A stretch of DNA of 64,000 bases. Origin: a bacterium. GTDB taxonomy: Bacteria > SZUA-79 > Acidulodesulfobacterales > Acidulodesulfobacteraceae. Shown piece after piece: positions 8,506-16,909 of the stretch; positions within the stretch are counted from its first letter, which is position 1, and the number at the start of each line of letters is the position of its first letter. The stretch spans positions 1 to 64,000 of the forward strand of contig JAJZVN010000005.1 in assembly GCA_021845685.1 (NCBI GenBank), written 5' to 3'. A model generated the notes under the pieces. The model was not told where the DNA came from. It made no database searches and saw nothing but the letters and a program-made list of their open reading frames with translations. The position numbers and the translations under genes were made by a program.

Positions 8506-8842
8506 CGTCAGTTTAAATTTATAGAAGCTAAATCAGAAGTTAAATCAATCGAAGTTTATAAATTTAAGCTTAAACGCCTCCATAATTAATTAAAAGTTAA
8601 ATTTAAAAGTTAAATTATTAGACTTATCCTCTTATTATTTTATTATTTTATTTTTATGATATATTTTATTTTAATTCAAATTAAAATAAAATAAGTTAAG
8701 GTATAAAAATATATCTACAATACTGCTCTGATTGATTAATGCTAATTAATATTGTTTATTATACAATTTTGTATTATTATATAATTTTTTGAGTTAAATG
8801 TAAAATAATAAACATTATTAATTATAAAATTTATTTGTTTAT
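8506..8842. promoter_or_regulatory. Divergent fprA-marC intergenic region
   Basis: These 337 bases must hold the promoters of both divergent genes. Visible structure: a 12-base tandem pair GAAGYTAAATCA (8524-8547); and a perfect 14-base inverted repeat with a 2-base loop (8663-8676/8679-8692), a possible operator or hairpin. On the marC side TTGTTT (8752-8757) is followed after 17 bases by TATTAT (8775-8780), with an overlapping TATAAT at 8780-8785. In sequence this AT-rich, none of these can be fixed as the real promoter. Confidence 0.4.
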
Positions 8843-9472
8843 ATGTTGAATACCATTATAATTACAGCAATGTATCATATATTTCTTGCTTCAATACCTA
8901 TTCTTGTTGCAATTGATATATTCGGCATTTTGCCAATATATATTGATTTTATCAAAGATTCAGATGAAATTGAAGAAAAACATATCCGCAACAATTCTCT
9001 TATTACAGCTTTTACGGTAGGATTAGGCTTTTTATTTTTAGGAAAATTAGTTTTTTTAATTATGGGAATTTCTATTTATGATTTTGAAATAGCAGGAGGT
9101 ATTTTACTTTTCATAATATCTATAAGAAATTTAATATCAGGAAAAGAAAATTTAAAGAAATCTTTGAACAATGCAGATTTAGGCGTAGTTCCCATAGGAG
9201 TTCCTTTGATAGTAGGACCAGGAGTTTTAACAACACTTTTAATATTAGTAGGGGTTTATGGATACATCATAGTTACAATTTCTTTTTTTATAAATATTTT
9301 AATAGTCTATATTGTCTTAAAAAAAACCAGAATTTTAATAAAATTTTTAGGTAAAACAGGGTCAACCGCTGCAGGTAAAATAGCAGCTTTGCTTCTTGCA
9401 GCATATGCAATAATGATGGTAAGAAAAGGAGTTGCTAATACTATAATTCATTACTTGAAATTAAAAATGTGA
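8843..9472 (+). CDS. MarC family integral membrane protein
   Basis: A 209-residue protein with six hydrophobic segments. It has the MarC-family features ASIPILVAIDIFGILPIYI at the start, FEIAGGILLFIISI in the middle, and the conserved PIGVPLIVGPGVLTTLLIL loop. A second GKTGSTAAGKIAALLLAAYA segment resembles the family's repeat of the first half. The family's transport function is not established; it was once linked to multiple antibiotic resistance, but that link was withdrawn. It stands alone on the plus strand, and a hairpin overlaps its stop codon. Confidence 0.9.
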   Translation: MLNTIIITAMYHIFLASIPILVAIDIFGILPIYIDFIKDSDEIEEKHIRNNSLITAFTVGLGFLFLGKLVFLIMGISIYDFEIAGGILLFIISIRNLISGKENLKKSLNNADLGVVPIGVPLIVGPGVLTTLLILVGVYGYIIVTISFFINILIVYIVLKKTRILIKFLGKTGSTAAGKIAALLLAAYAIMMVRKGVANTIIHYLKLKM

Positions 9473-9481
9473 TTTAATTTC
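9457..9481 (+). terminator. Hairpin at marC stop codon
   Basis: A perfect 9-base inverted repeat GAAATTAAA/TTTAATTTC with a 7-base loop lies across the marC TGA stop. It is AT-rich and lacks a long T-run, so it is only a possible terminator between the convergent marC and ychF genes. Confidence 0.4.
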
Positions 9482-9595
9482 ACTTATTTGTAATATAATT
9501 AAAGTTGGCTATTGCAATAATTTAGCAACAAATGCACACCGATAACGTAATGCTTAATAATAGTGAAATAATTATTTTATGCAGACTTGTTAAAT

Positions 9596-10699
9596 TTAAA
9601 CATTAAATCTAAAATGCATAATATCGCCGTCTTTAACAATATAATCTTTGCCTTCAAGCCTTAAAGAGCCTGTTTTTGCGGCATTTGCTTCAGAACCAGC
9701 TTTAATAAAATCATCATAAGAAATAACTTCTGCTCTTATAAAACCTTTTTCGAAATCAGAATGTATTGTTCCAGCGGCTTGCGGAGCTTTAAAACCGTTT
9801 TTAATTTCCCATGCCCGTACTTCCTGCTTTCCCTGTGTAAAAAAAGTAATTAAACCTAAAAGTTTAAAACTTTCTTTGGCTACTATATCTAAAGCGGAAC
9901 TTTCTATACCATAATCGGATAAAAATGCCTTTTTATCGGATTCTTCAAGTTTTGAAAGTTCTTCCTCTAATCTTGCACACAATTTTATAACCGAAATATT
10001 TCTTGAATAAGCAATTTGCGTAATATCATCAATTTCTTTATTTGAAGATGAAGGAGAGATAAATTCTTCGTCAACATTTAATATATATAAAAAAGGTTTT
10101 ATTGATATTATTCCAAGCGATTTCAAAATGTTTTTTTCTTCCTCTGAAAAATTATCGCTGTTTAAATTACCGTTATCAGATAAAATTTTGCTAACATTTT
10201 GTAAAAATTCAAGATTTGTTTTAGCGGTTTTATCTCCGCTTCTGGCGATTTTTTCTAATTTTTGCATATGTTTTGCTATTATTTCAAGATCGCTTAAGGC
10301 AAGTTCCGTATTAATTATTTCTAAATCTCTAACGGGATTAACTTCACCTTCCACATGGACAACCGTTTCTTCCTTAAATATCCTTATCACCTGAATAATT
10401 AAATCCACTGTTCTCACATGGGAAAGAAATCTATTGCCTAGACCTTCTCCCGAAGAAGCTCCTTTTACAAGTCCTGCGATATCAACAAATTCAACGTAAG
10501 TCGGGGTTATTTTATCCGGATTAACTACTATATCGGCTAATTTATAAAGCCTTTCATCGTTTAATGGTTTAATACCGATATTAGGATCAATTGTGCAAAA
10601 AGGGTAATTGCTTGACTCTGCATTTCCTGAAGTTATCGCATTAAAAATAGTTGATTTTCCTACATTAGGCAAACCGACAATACCGCATTTTAATCCCAT
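9596..10699 (-). CDS. ychF: Redox-regulated ATPase YchF (Obg-like, OLA1 family)
   Basis: A translation-associated P-loop ATPase that binds the ribosome. G1 GLPNVGKST is at residues 9-17, G3 DIAGLVKGAS near 73-82. The G4 motif reads NVDE, the NxxE form that gives YchF its ATP over GTP preference. A coiled-coil insertion lies near 140-200, and the C-terminal TGS domain ends in AAKTGSLRLEGKDYIVKDGD. Length 367 is typical (about 363). It is the last gene of the minus-strand run ispE-spoVG-tRNA-prs-rplY-pth-ychF, separated from pth by an intergenic repeat. Confidence 0.97.
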   Translation of the reverse strand: MGLKCGIVGLPNVGKSTIFNAITSGNAESSNYPFCTIDPNIGIKPLNDERLYKLADIVVNPDKITPTYVEFVDIAGLVKGASSGEGLGNRFLSHVRTVDLIIQVIRIFKEETVVHVEGEVNPVRDLEIINTELALSDLEIIAKHMQKLEKIARSGDKTAKTNLEFLQNVSKILSDNGNLNSDNFSEEEKNILKSLGIISIKPFLYILNVDEEFISPSSSNKEIDDITQIAYSRNISVIKLCARLEEELSKLEESDKKAFLSDYGIESSALDIVAKESFKLLGLITFFTQGKQEVRAWEIKNGFKAPQAAGTIHSDFEKGFIRAEVISYDDFIKAGSEANAAKTGSLRLEGKDYIVKDGDIMHFRFNV

Positions 10700-10783
10700 A
10701 TTTTATTATATTTTATTATATTTTATTATATTAATTAAATTATATTATATTATTTAATTATATTCATTAATCCTGCAAAATTA

Positions 10784-10936
10784 ACTCAACTTCATCGTTT
10801 TTATTATTATAAAATTATAACTTATTGATATTGTTGCATTTTATTTTTTATTTTGTAGTCCCCATAGACATTTTTATTGCCCCCATAAATATAGTAATAT
10901 CAATATGCTGCTGGTAATTATAGTGAAGTCGGATTA
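10784..10936 (+). mobile_element. MITE-like repeat family 1, copy A
   Basis: About 153 bases between pth and ychF that match 59390-59541 at all but about eight positions, nearly all of them transitions. The ends are inverted relative to each other (CAACTTCA against TGAAGTCG). Inside is a 10-base inverted repeat TATTGATATT/AATATCAATA (10823-10832 and 10896-10905). There is no reading frame of note. A weaker shared stretch TTAATCCTGCAA lies just upstream of both copies. Size, inverted ends and two dispersed copies suggest a non-autonomous mobile element; a structured RNA is the alternative. Confidence 0.75.
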
Positions 10937-10959
10937 AGAATTAAAGTGTATAATATAAA

Positions 10960-11634
10960 TTAGCCTTTTAGAATAGAATTAAACTTATTCATTGTCTTTG
11001 TTAAACCATCATTAATAAATGATATAATAATATCATTTAACATATCAAGAATTTCAGGCATTTGTTTAATTTCATCTTTAGAAAAACGGCTCAATACATA
11101 ATCTGCGCCTGTTTTAAATTTATTTCTTAATTCAGAATTAATGCCTAATTTTAATCTTAAAAATTCTTTACTCTGTAAAGAATTAATTATTGAAATAATT
11201 CCGTTATGAGACCCGCCGCTTCCGCCGTATTTTATTTTAATCCTTCCGTAATTTAAATCGAGATCATCATGGATAACTATTATCAATGGGCCATTATCCA
11301 TATCTATCAATTCATTTTTATTGTTTTTATTGTCTGATTTATTTATTTGAATATCTGATTTTTTATAAAAAATATTATTTTTTTTTAATACTTCTTTGAC
11401 GGCAATACCGCTTAGATTCATAAAAGTTAAAGGCTTAATCAAATAAATAATCTTTTTATCTGCTAAACCGAGAAAACTTTTACTTGAAATAGCATAATTT
11501 TTTTTATTTATAAAATCAGGAAAAGAATTTGTTTCCGCAAAACTATCAACTGCTATAAAACCAAAATTATGGCGGGTAAATTTATATTCAATTCCTGGAT
11601 TTCCAAGCCCAAATATAAATATATCAGATGACAT
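10960..11634 (-). CDS. pth: Peptidyl-tRNA hydrolase
   Basis: Cleaves peptidyl-tRNA released from stalled ribosomes. The N-terminal signature FGLGNPGIEYKFTRHNFGF includes the Asn and the catalytic His22. KPLTFMNLSG (about 67-76) and HDDLDLNYGRIKIKYGGSGGSHNG hold the remaining active-site residues. The 224-residue protein exceeds the usual 185-195. The surplus is an Asn/Lys-rich insertion at about residues 90-115 (11290-11367), just before the IVIHDDLDL strand. It sits between rplY and ychF, a common arrangement. Confidence 0.96.
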   Translation of the reverse strand: MSSDIFIFGLGNPGIEYKFTRHNFGFIAVDSFAETNSFPDFINKKNYAISSKSFLGLADKKIIYLIKPLTFMNLSGIAVKEVLKKNNIFYKKSDIQINKSDNKNNKNELIDMDNGPLIIVIHDDLDLNYGRIKIKYGGSGGSHNGIISIINSLQSKEFLRLKLGINSELRNKFKTGADYVLSRFSKDEIKQMPEILDMLNDIIISFINDGLTKTMNKFNSILKG

Positions 11635-11710
11635 CAGCTTATTTTTAATCAGTTTAATTTTTTAAATAATATAAAATAATAAACTTATTTAAATTAAATC
11701 AATAAATTAA

Positions 11711-11794
11711 ATTTATTCGCTTTTGGACATGAAACCCAAAGCTAAAAAGCTTTTGCGACATTATCAAATTAATAAAATTTATTCGCTTTTGGAC
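11711..11794 (-). repeat. 18-base direct repeat copying the rplY gene tail
   Basis: The 18 bases 11777-11794, covering the last codons and TAA of rplY, are repeated exactly at 11711-11728, 66 bases further downstream in gene sense. Between them is a small hairpin-like element (CCAAAGCT ... AGCTTTTG, about 11736-11756) that may be the rplY terminator. Confidence 0.85.
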
Positions 11795-12426
11795 TGCGTC
11801 TGAGGTTTTGAGGCAGCAGTTTGCTCTGCTGTTTCAGATTTTTCTTCAGCTGCTTTTTGTGTTACCTCTTCAACATTTGGTTCTGCAATCATAACAATAG
11901 CAGCTTCAGGATCCGTTATTATTTCAAGTCCTTCTCCTATTTTTAAATCGCTCGCATGGAGTATATCGCCCACTTGAAGATTTGACACATCAACGTTTAT
12001 AACATCAACTATGTCTTTGGGGAATCCCGATATAAGAATATGCCTCATTAAAGGCTCTAATATTCCGCCCAATTTAATCCCTTCAGCTTTTCCGACAAAA
12101 TGCAATGCAGCTTCTATTTCTATTTTTTCATTCATTAAAACTTCATGAAAATCAATATGAATTACATTGTCCTTTACAGGATCTTTCTGAATTTCTTTAA
12201 TAACGGCAGTCTTTCCGTTTATCTCTTTTTTATCGCTGGTGACATCAATAAATGAAGAAATAGACGACTTGGAAAATGTTTTATAGAACTCTTTATAATT
12301 TAGTGAAATTGACACCGGCGAAGAATGTTTACTATATATAATTCCCGGAATAAATCCATTTTTCCTTAAGGATTTAACATTTTCTGTTTTTTGTCTTATA
12401 TTAATGTTTAAATTAACTTTTTCCAA
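11779..12426 (-). CDS. rplY: 50S ribosomal protein L25 (CTC form)
   Basis: The long L25/CTC form that binds 5S rRNA. The N-terminal L25 domain contains SLRKNGFIPGIIYSK and the segment KDPVKDNVIHIDFHEVLMNE; the C-terminal TL5/CTC domain has PKDIVDVINVDVSNLQVGD and HASDLKI. The tail is a low-complexity Glu/Ala/Thr/Gln segment. The start is a TTG codon (12424-12426), chosen because AAGGAG (12434-12439 on the reverse strand) stands seven bases upstream. Length 215 is typical for CTC proteins. It lies between prs and pth. Confidence 0.96.
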   Translation of the reverse strand: MEKVNLNINIRQKTENVKSLRKNGFIPGIIYSKHSSPVSISLNYKEFYKTFSKSSISSFIDVTSDKKEINGKTAVIKEIQKDPVKDNVIHIDFHEVLMNEKIEIEAALHFVGKAEGIKLGGILEPLMRHILISGFPKDIVDVINVDVSNLQVGDILHASDLKIGEGLEIITDPEAAIVMIAEPNVEEVTQKAAEEKSETAEQTAASKPQTQSKSE

Positions 12427-12547
12427 CTTATATCTCCTTTTTATCTTTATTTATTATTTATTAATATTTAGTTTTATCCTATTATTACTGAAGAATAGAT
12501 TATACCAAATTTTTTATTAAAAATATATTTATTTATTTTAATTACGA

Positions 12548-13495
12548 TTAAATAAATAAAGAGCTGACGGAATCTTCATCATATATTCTTTTTACAGCTT
12601 CGCCTAGAAGAGTGGCAACACTTAATACTTTAATTTTTTCTGAGCTTTTTAATTTATCTTTTTGATCAATACTATCTGTAATTATCAGCTCTTTGATAGG
12701 CGAATTGTTAATTTTATTAATAGCATCGCCTGATAATATCCCATGCGTAGCCATCGCTATAATTTCTCGAGCTCCATTATCTTTTAGCGCAACTGCGCCT
12801 TGAGTAATAGTTCCTGCGGTATCTATCATATCATCCAGCATAAGAGCTACTTTATCTTTTACATCGCCTATAACATTCATTATTTCAGCAACATTTGCTT
12901 TAATTCTTCGTTTGTCTATTATTGCTAAAGTTACACCTAAATGTTTTGCAAACGCTCTTGCTCTTTCAACTGCTCCGGCATCTGGCGAAACAACTACAAT
13001 ATCTGAAATATTATAATTTTTTTCTTTTATATATTCGACCATAATAGGTACTGCGTAAAGATGATCTACTGGAATATTGAAAAATCCTTGAATTTGTCCT
13101 GCATGCAAATCCATTGCTAAAACACGGTTAGCTCCTGCAGTAGTAATAATATCAGCGACTAATTTACTTGTTATAGGTACTCTAGAAGCAGTTTTTCTAT
13201 CTTGTCTTGCGTACCCATAATAAGGAATAACTGCGGTAATTCTTTTCGCCGATGCTCTTTTCATAGCATCAACCATTATCAGTAATTCCATTAAATTTTT
13301 ATCAACAGGGGTAGATGTAGATTGAACTAAGAATATGTCATTGCCTCTAACATTTTCATTAATATTTATAAAAGTTTCTCCATCGCTAAAACTGTATACT
13401 TCAGCATCACCGAGAGGAATACAGAGATAATCGGCCATTTTTTTAGCTAATTCATAATTAGAATTACCTGTAAATAATTTTAATCTGTCTAACAT
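12548..13495 (-). CDS. prs: Ribose-phosphate pyrophosphokinase
   Basis: Makes PRPP from ribose 5-phosphate and ATP for nucleotide, His and Trp synthesis. The 315-residue chain has the class I features: GNSNYELAKKMADYL at the start, NENVRGNDIFLVQSTSTP, IPYYGYARQDRK, the divalent-cation site DLHAGQIQGFF, and the PRPP loop MLDDMIDTAGTI near residue 219. The C-terminal ATTHG-like segment reads MATHGILSGDA. It is directly upstream of rplY and downstream of tRNA-Gln, an arrangement also known in Deltaproteobacteria. Confidence 0.97.
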   Translation of the reverse strand: MLDRLKLFTGNSNYELAKKMADYLCIPLGDAEVYSFSDGETFININENVRGNDIFLVQSTSTPVDKNLMELLIMVDAMKRASAKRITAVIPYYGYARQDRKTASRVPITSKLVADIITTAGANRVLAMDLHAGQIQGFFNIPVDHLYAVPIMVEYIKEKNYNISDIVVVSPDAGAVERARAFAKHLGVTLAIIDKRRIKANVAEIMNVIGDVKDKVALMLDDMIDTAGTITQGAVALKDNGAREIIAMATHGILSGDAINKINNSPIKELIITDSIDQKDKLKSSEKIKVLSVATLLGEAVKRIYDEDSVSSLFI

Positions 13496-13779
13496 GAGAT
13501 TATTTTCCTCAGTTAATTGCGTAAAGTAACTATTAATTAATAAATTACCAGCGAAAAAAGATACTATTTACATAAACCATAAATAATATATTGTTTTGGA
13601 GTAAACTATCAATAAATCAATCTGCAAATTGTCGCCATAAGCCATAAATTGATAGACTTTTTGTCTTAATTATAACTACTAAAGTGTATTCTTGCTATTT
13701 CAAATTATTTTTAAAATATTTTTTACTTTTCTATTATTAAATTCTTAATTATATTAATCAATTAATAAATATACTCAGT
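13496..13779. other. Intergenic region between tRNA-Gln and prs
   Basis: The 284 bases upstream of prs hold a loose inverted repeat CTATCAAT ... ATTGATAG (about 13607-13654) followed by ACTTTTT on the plus strand. No coding region was found. The prs leader and any promoter must lie here, but no convincing -35/-10 pair could be fixed. Confidence 0.4.
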
Positions 13780-13854
13780 TGGCTGGGGCGGGAGGATTCG
13801 AACCTCCGAATGCAGGAATCAAAATCCTGTGACTTGCCGCTTGTCGACGCCCCA
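13780..13854 (-). tRNA. tRNA-Gln (anticodon UUG)
   Basis: Read on the minus strand, the acceptor TGGGGCG (13848-13854) pairs with CGCCCCA (13784-13790), followed by the discriminator G and an encoded CCA (13780-13782). The D stem is GAC/GTC, the anticodon stem CAGGA/TCCTG with loop TTTTGAT (anticodon TTG), and the T arm GGAGG-TTCGAAT-CCTCC. It lies between spoVG and prs on the same strand and may be co-transcribed with them. Confidence 0.98.
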
Positions 13855-13920
13855 ATAAAAAAATAAAAATATATTAAATCTATCTAACCAATATAATATA
13901 ACAAAAAAAATTACTCTCAT

Positions 13921-13959
13921 TAAATATATTAAATTTATTTCATATATTTAATATATTTA
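13921..13959 (-). terminator. Hairpin downstream of spoVG
   Basis: A perfect 14-base inverted repeat (13921-13934/13946-13959) with an 11-base loop lies 27 bases past the spoVG stop. On the minus strand it is followed about ten bases later by eight T residues. It fits an AT-rich intrinsic terminator or a processing stem before tRNA-Gln. Confidence 0.5.
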
Positions 13960-13985
13960 TTTATTATAATTATTGTAAAATTAAA

Positions 13986-14264
13986 TTAATCTAAATCATT
14001 GTCTGTATTGCCAGCAATTTTTTCATTGTAAGCCTTTAATACTGCAGATTCAATTAAATTTCTGGTTTCATTATTTAAAGGATGGGCTATGTCTTTAAAT
14101 ATGCCGTCTTTTCTTTTTTTGCTAGGCATTGCAACAAAAAGTCCATCTTTTCCGTTTATAATTTTAAGATCCCTCACTACAAAGCAATTGTCAAATGTAA
14201 TCGCAACATAAGCTTTTAATTTTTCTTCATTAACAGGAAAAACATTAACTTCGGTGATTTGCAT
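13986..14264 (-). CDS. spoVG: SpoVG family septation/RNA-binding protein
   Basis: A small regulator of the SpoVG family, first known from Bacillus septation and shown in several bacteria to bind nucleic acid. The sequence MQITEVNVFPVNEEKLKAYV, then ITFDNCFVVRDLKII, GLFVAMPSKKRKDG and KDIAHPLN, is diagnostic. The start is placed at the internal ATG at 14262-14264, because GGAGGT lies six bases upstream (14271-14276); the longer frame starting at 14288 has no such site and would add eight residues that overlap it. That gives 92 residues. Position next to ispE is widespread. Confidence 0.95.
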   Translation of the reverse strand: MQITEVNVFPVNEEKLKAYVAITFDNCFVVRDLKIINGKDGLFVAMPSKKRKDGIFKDIAHPLNNETRNLIESAVLKAYNEKIAGNTDNDLD

Positions 14265-14312
14265 ACAAGAACCTCCAAATTTAGCCATTAATTTCAGGCT
14301 TTTTTATTCAAA

Positions 14313-15356
14313 TTAATTTTGCAATTGATTTAATTTTTCTTTAAAATTAGTTTCTCCTAAAAATTTAAACTTTATTTGGCTGCTAAATCTTTCTTTCCCA
14401 ATATTATTCAAATATATTAGTGCATCTTTTTTTGATTTAAATACTCCGAACATAGCCGACCCGCTACCTGACAACATACCTAATTCGGCTTTCATATTTT
14501 TTTTTATCATAGAATTTTTAATTTTTTTAAGTACAGGGTATTTATTCAGTATTACATTTTCAAAATCATTTTCACATTTTAAATCTATACTTAAATTGAT
14601 GCAATTTTTTAAATCTATATTTTCAAAATCATTCTCATTCTTTATATTTAATTTATCAAAATTATAGTTAAAGTTCAAATTGAATATGTTATAGTAATTT
14701 ATTTTTTTTGTCAATACTAAATCATCAAATGCATCATAAGCTTCTTTGGTGGATACTCCAAATTTTGGCACAACTACAGTTATATAATATTTCTTTAACG
14801 ATCTTTTTGATATTGATTTTATTATTTCACCGTTTCCGGTAACAAAAGAATCTTTTTCCTTTAAATAAAAGCTCACATCGGAACCTAATTTTATTGCAAT
14901 ATTATTTAATTCATTATAATTTAACGGATTATTGTATATTTTATTTAAAATATTAAGCATTCCTGCCGCATCGCTTGATCCGCCGCCTAATCCTGCCTGC
15001 ATAGGAATATTTTTTTCAATAATAGCGTTTATATATTTATTTTTTAAATTAATTGTATTAAAAAATAAATTAGATGCTTTAATGATTAAATTTTTATCAG
15101 TTGACAGCTCTTTTTCAAGATTTTCTGTATATTCTTGTAATTCTTTTTTAGTCAATTGGCTGGCAACAGCTTCTCCCGGTATATTTTTTAATTTATTTCT
15201 ATCTTCATTTATTTCAAATGTTACTTTGTCAAAAATAGATATTCTTCTAATTATTGAAAAAATATTATGTAAATTATTGGCAGGATTTTTTTCGCCGATT
15301 TTTAAAATGAAATTTACTTTAGCAGGAGCTAAATAAGAATATCTTATATATTCCAC
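14313..15356 (-). CDS. ispE: 4-diphosphocytidyl-2-C-methyl-D-erythritol kinase
   Basis: The GHMP kinase of the MEP isoprenoid pathway. The start YLAPAKVNFILKIG and the ATP loop PMQAGLGGGSSDAAGML (about residues 117-133) are diagnostic; the C-terminal LGMLSGSGSAMFGVF is the third GHMP motif. It starts with GTG (15354-15356), 13 bases inside the 3' end of nuoN, so translation is probably coupled. At 347 residues it exceeds the usual 280-300. Most of the excess is an Asn/Asp/Lys-rich insertion before the third motif. That insertion contains a 21-residue in-frame duplication (ENDFEN twice). Confidence 0.95.
   Translation of the reverse strand: MEYIRYSYLAPAKVNFILKIGEKNPANNLHNIFSIIRRISIFDKVTFEINEDRNKLKNIPGEAVASQLTKKELQEYTENLEKELSTDKNLIIKASNLFFNTINLKNKYINAIIEKNIPMQAGLGGGSSDAAGMLNILNKIYNNPLNYNELNNIAIKLGSDVSFYLKEKDSFVTGNGEIIKSISKRSLKKYYITVVVPKFGVSTKEAYDAFDDLVLTKKINYYNIFNLNFNYNFDKLNIKNENDFENIDLKNCINLSIDLKCENDFENVILNKYPVLKKIKNSMIKKNMKAELGMLSGSGSAMFGVFKSKKDALIYLNNIGKERFSSQIKFKFLGETNFKEKLNQLQN
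14556..14640 (-). repeat. 63-base in-frame duplication inside ispE
   Basis: The 15 bases ATTTTCAAAATCATT occur at 14556-14570 and 14619-14633, with flanking similarity on both sides (TTAAATCTATA also occurs twice). The offset is 63 bases, or 21 codons, and produces the repeated peptide ENDFEN in IspE. The frame is kept, so the duplication is tolerated in a loop region. Confidence 0.8.
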
Positions 15357-16909
15357 AATGATGTTACCGATTTAGCTGCAAAATTGATAAACGGCTGCGG
15401 AAATACGCCGAGTATTAAAGTAAAAATTAAGCATAGAATTATTACTATAACTAAAGCAGAAGTTACGTGATTTTCTTTTATAATTTCCATTTGACCGTTA
15501 TTTACGGTTACATTTGAATCATTAATTACATCAGCGATAGAATTATTATTGGACTGATTATCTACCATATACATTTTAACAATTATTTTAATATAATAAT
15601 ATGCTGCAAATGCACTATTTAATATAGCTATAAAAACAAGCCAGTAATATCCAGATTTAATAGCAGCGGAAAATACAAAAAATTTTCCCATAAAACCGGA
15701 CGTTACGGGTATTCCCGCCAATGACAAAAGAAAAAAAGAAAATGCTGCTGCGGTGAGCGGGTATTTAAATCCAAAACCGTAATAGCTTTTTATATCAACT
15801 GAAGCTAATTTTAAATTTTCAAACATAATGACAATTCCAAAAGCGCCTGCAGTCATAAAAATATATGCCAGCAAATAAAATAAAGTTCCCGATATACCGT
15901 AATAGCCGCCTGCAATAATTCCTATTAATATATAACCTGCCTGTGCAATAGAAGAATAAGCAATAAGACGTTTTAAGTCAGTCTGCAATAATGCCGCAAA
16001 ATTACCGAATGTCATAGTCAACACGGCTAAAATCCATAAAATATTATAGAAATTTAATATATTAAAGCTATATATAGAAGTAAAAACTCTAATAAATATA
16101 CCAAAGGCTGCAACTTTTATTCCTGTTGCCATAAGATTTGTAACAGGCGTAGGCGCTCCGTCGTAGCTGTCAGGTGTCCACGTATGAAAAGGAAATAACG
16201 ACATTTTAAATGCCAGACCAACTAATAAAAGAACTAATCCTATTGCTAAAAAAGTATGCGAATTATAGATGTAATGCGCTTTGTAGCTTTGCTGAAATAT
16301 AAAATTATGTATTTTATATAAATTTAAATGCCCTGTCGCAGCATATATAAAAACAGACCCGAATAAGAAAAAAGCTGAAGCAAAAGTACCTAATATAAAA
16401 TATTTCATAGCGCCTTCGGTACTTCTTGATTCGCCCTTTAAATAACCTGTTAAAATATACGCGGCTATAGACATAAATTCAATTGACAGAAAAATCATAA
16501 TAAGATTAATTGATGACACTAAAAGCATCATTGCGGAAATAGAAAACAAAACAAGGCTATAATATTCGGGTATTAGAACATTACGCGTATCAAAATAATT
16601 TTTTGATAATAAAATAGTAAGAAAACCGGATAATAATATTACAGTAAAGAAAAATACATCAAATTTATCAAAAATAATTGAACCGTAAAAACCATGTATT
16701 GTATGATTAGATAATATAAAAAGATAAAGAAAAGAAAATACAATACCTATTAAAGCGATATAATAAGAATTTTCGCCGTTCTTTATACTCTTAAACAGTC
16801 CTAATAATAAAATAATAAAAGCAAAAATTATTAGTACCGCTTCAGGCATTACACTCAATAAACTTTTTTCTAAAAAATATTCGCTATACATTTGTGTTAA
16901 ATCAAGCAT
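15344..16909 (-). CDS. nuoN: NADH-quinone oxidoreductase subunit N
   Basis: An antiporter-like membrane subunit of complex I with about 14 hydrophobic segments. It has the signature KMSLFPFHTWTPDSYDGAPT with its Lys and the HTW, and DLKRLIAYSSIAQAGYILIG with the conserved Lys of the second half. Length 521 fits (about 480-520). It is the last nuo gene, overlapping nuoM by eight bases and ispE by 13. There is a soluble Asn-rich loop near residue 455-480 before the last helix. Confidence 0.97.
   Translation of the reverse strand: MLDLTQMYSEYFLEKSLLSVMPEAVLIIFAFIILLLGLFKSIKNGENSYYIALIGIVFSFLYLFILSNHTIHGFYGSIIFDKFDVFFFTVILLSGFLTILLSKNYFDTRNVLIPEYYSLVLFSISAMMLLVSSINLIMIFLSIEFMSIAAYILTGYLKGESRSTEGAMKYFILGTFASAFFLFGSVFIYAATGHLNLYKIHNFIFQQSYKAHYIYNSHTFLAIGLVLLLVGLAFKMSLFPFHTWTPDSYDGAPTPVTNLMATGIKVAAFGIFIRVFTSIYSFNILNFYNILWILAVLTMTFGNFAALLQTDLKRLIAYSSIAQAGYILIGIIAGGYYGISGTLFYLLAYIFMTAGAFGIVIMFENLKLASVDIKSYYGFGFKYPLTAAAFSFFLLSLAGIPVTSGFMGKFFVFSAAIKSGYYWLVFIAILNSAFAAYYYIKIIVKMYMVDNQSNNNSIADVINDSNVTVNNGQMEIIKENHVTSALVIVIILCLIFTLILGVFPQPFINFAAKSVTSLWNI

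Noticed and set aside
14265-14288. The longer spoVG start at 14288
   Set aside because: The ribosome site GGAGGT lies inside this extension, six bases before the internal ATG that matches the family start MQITEV.
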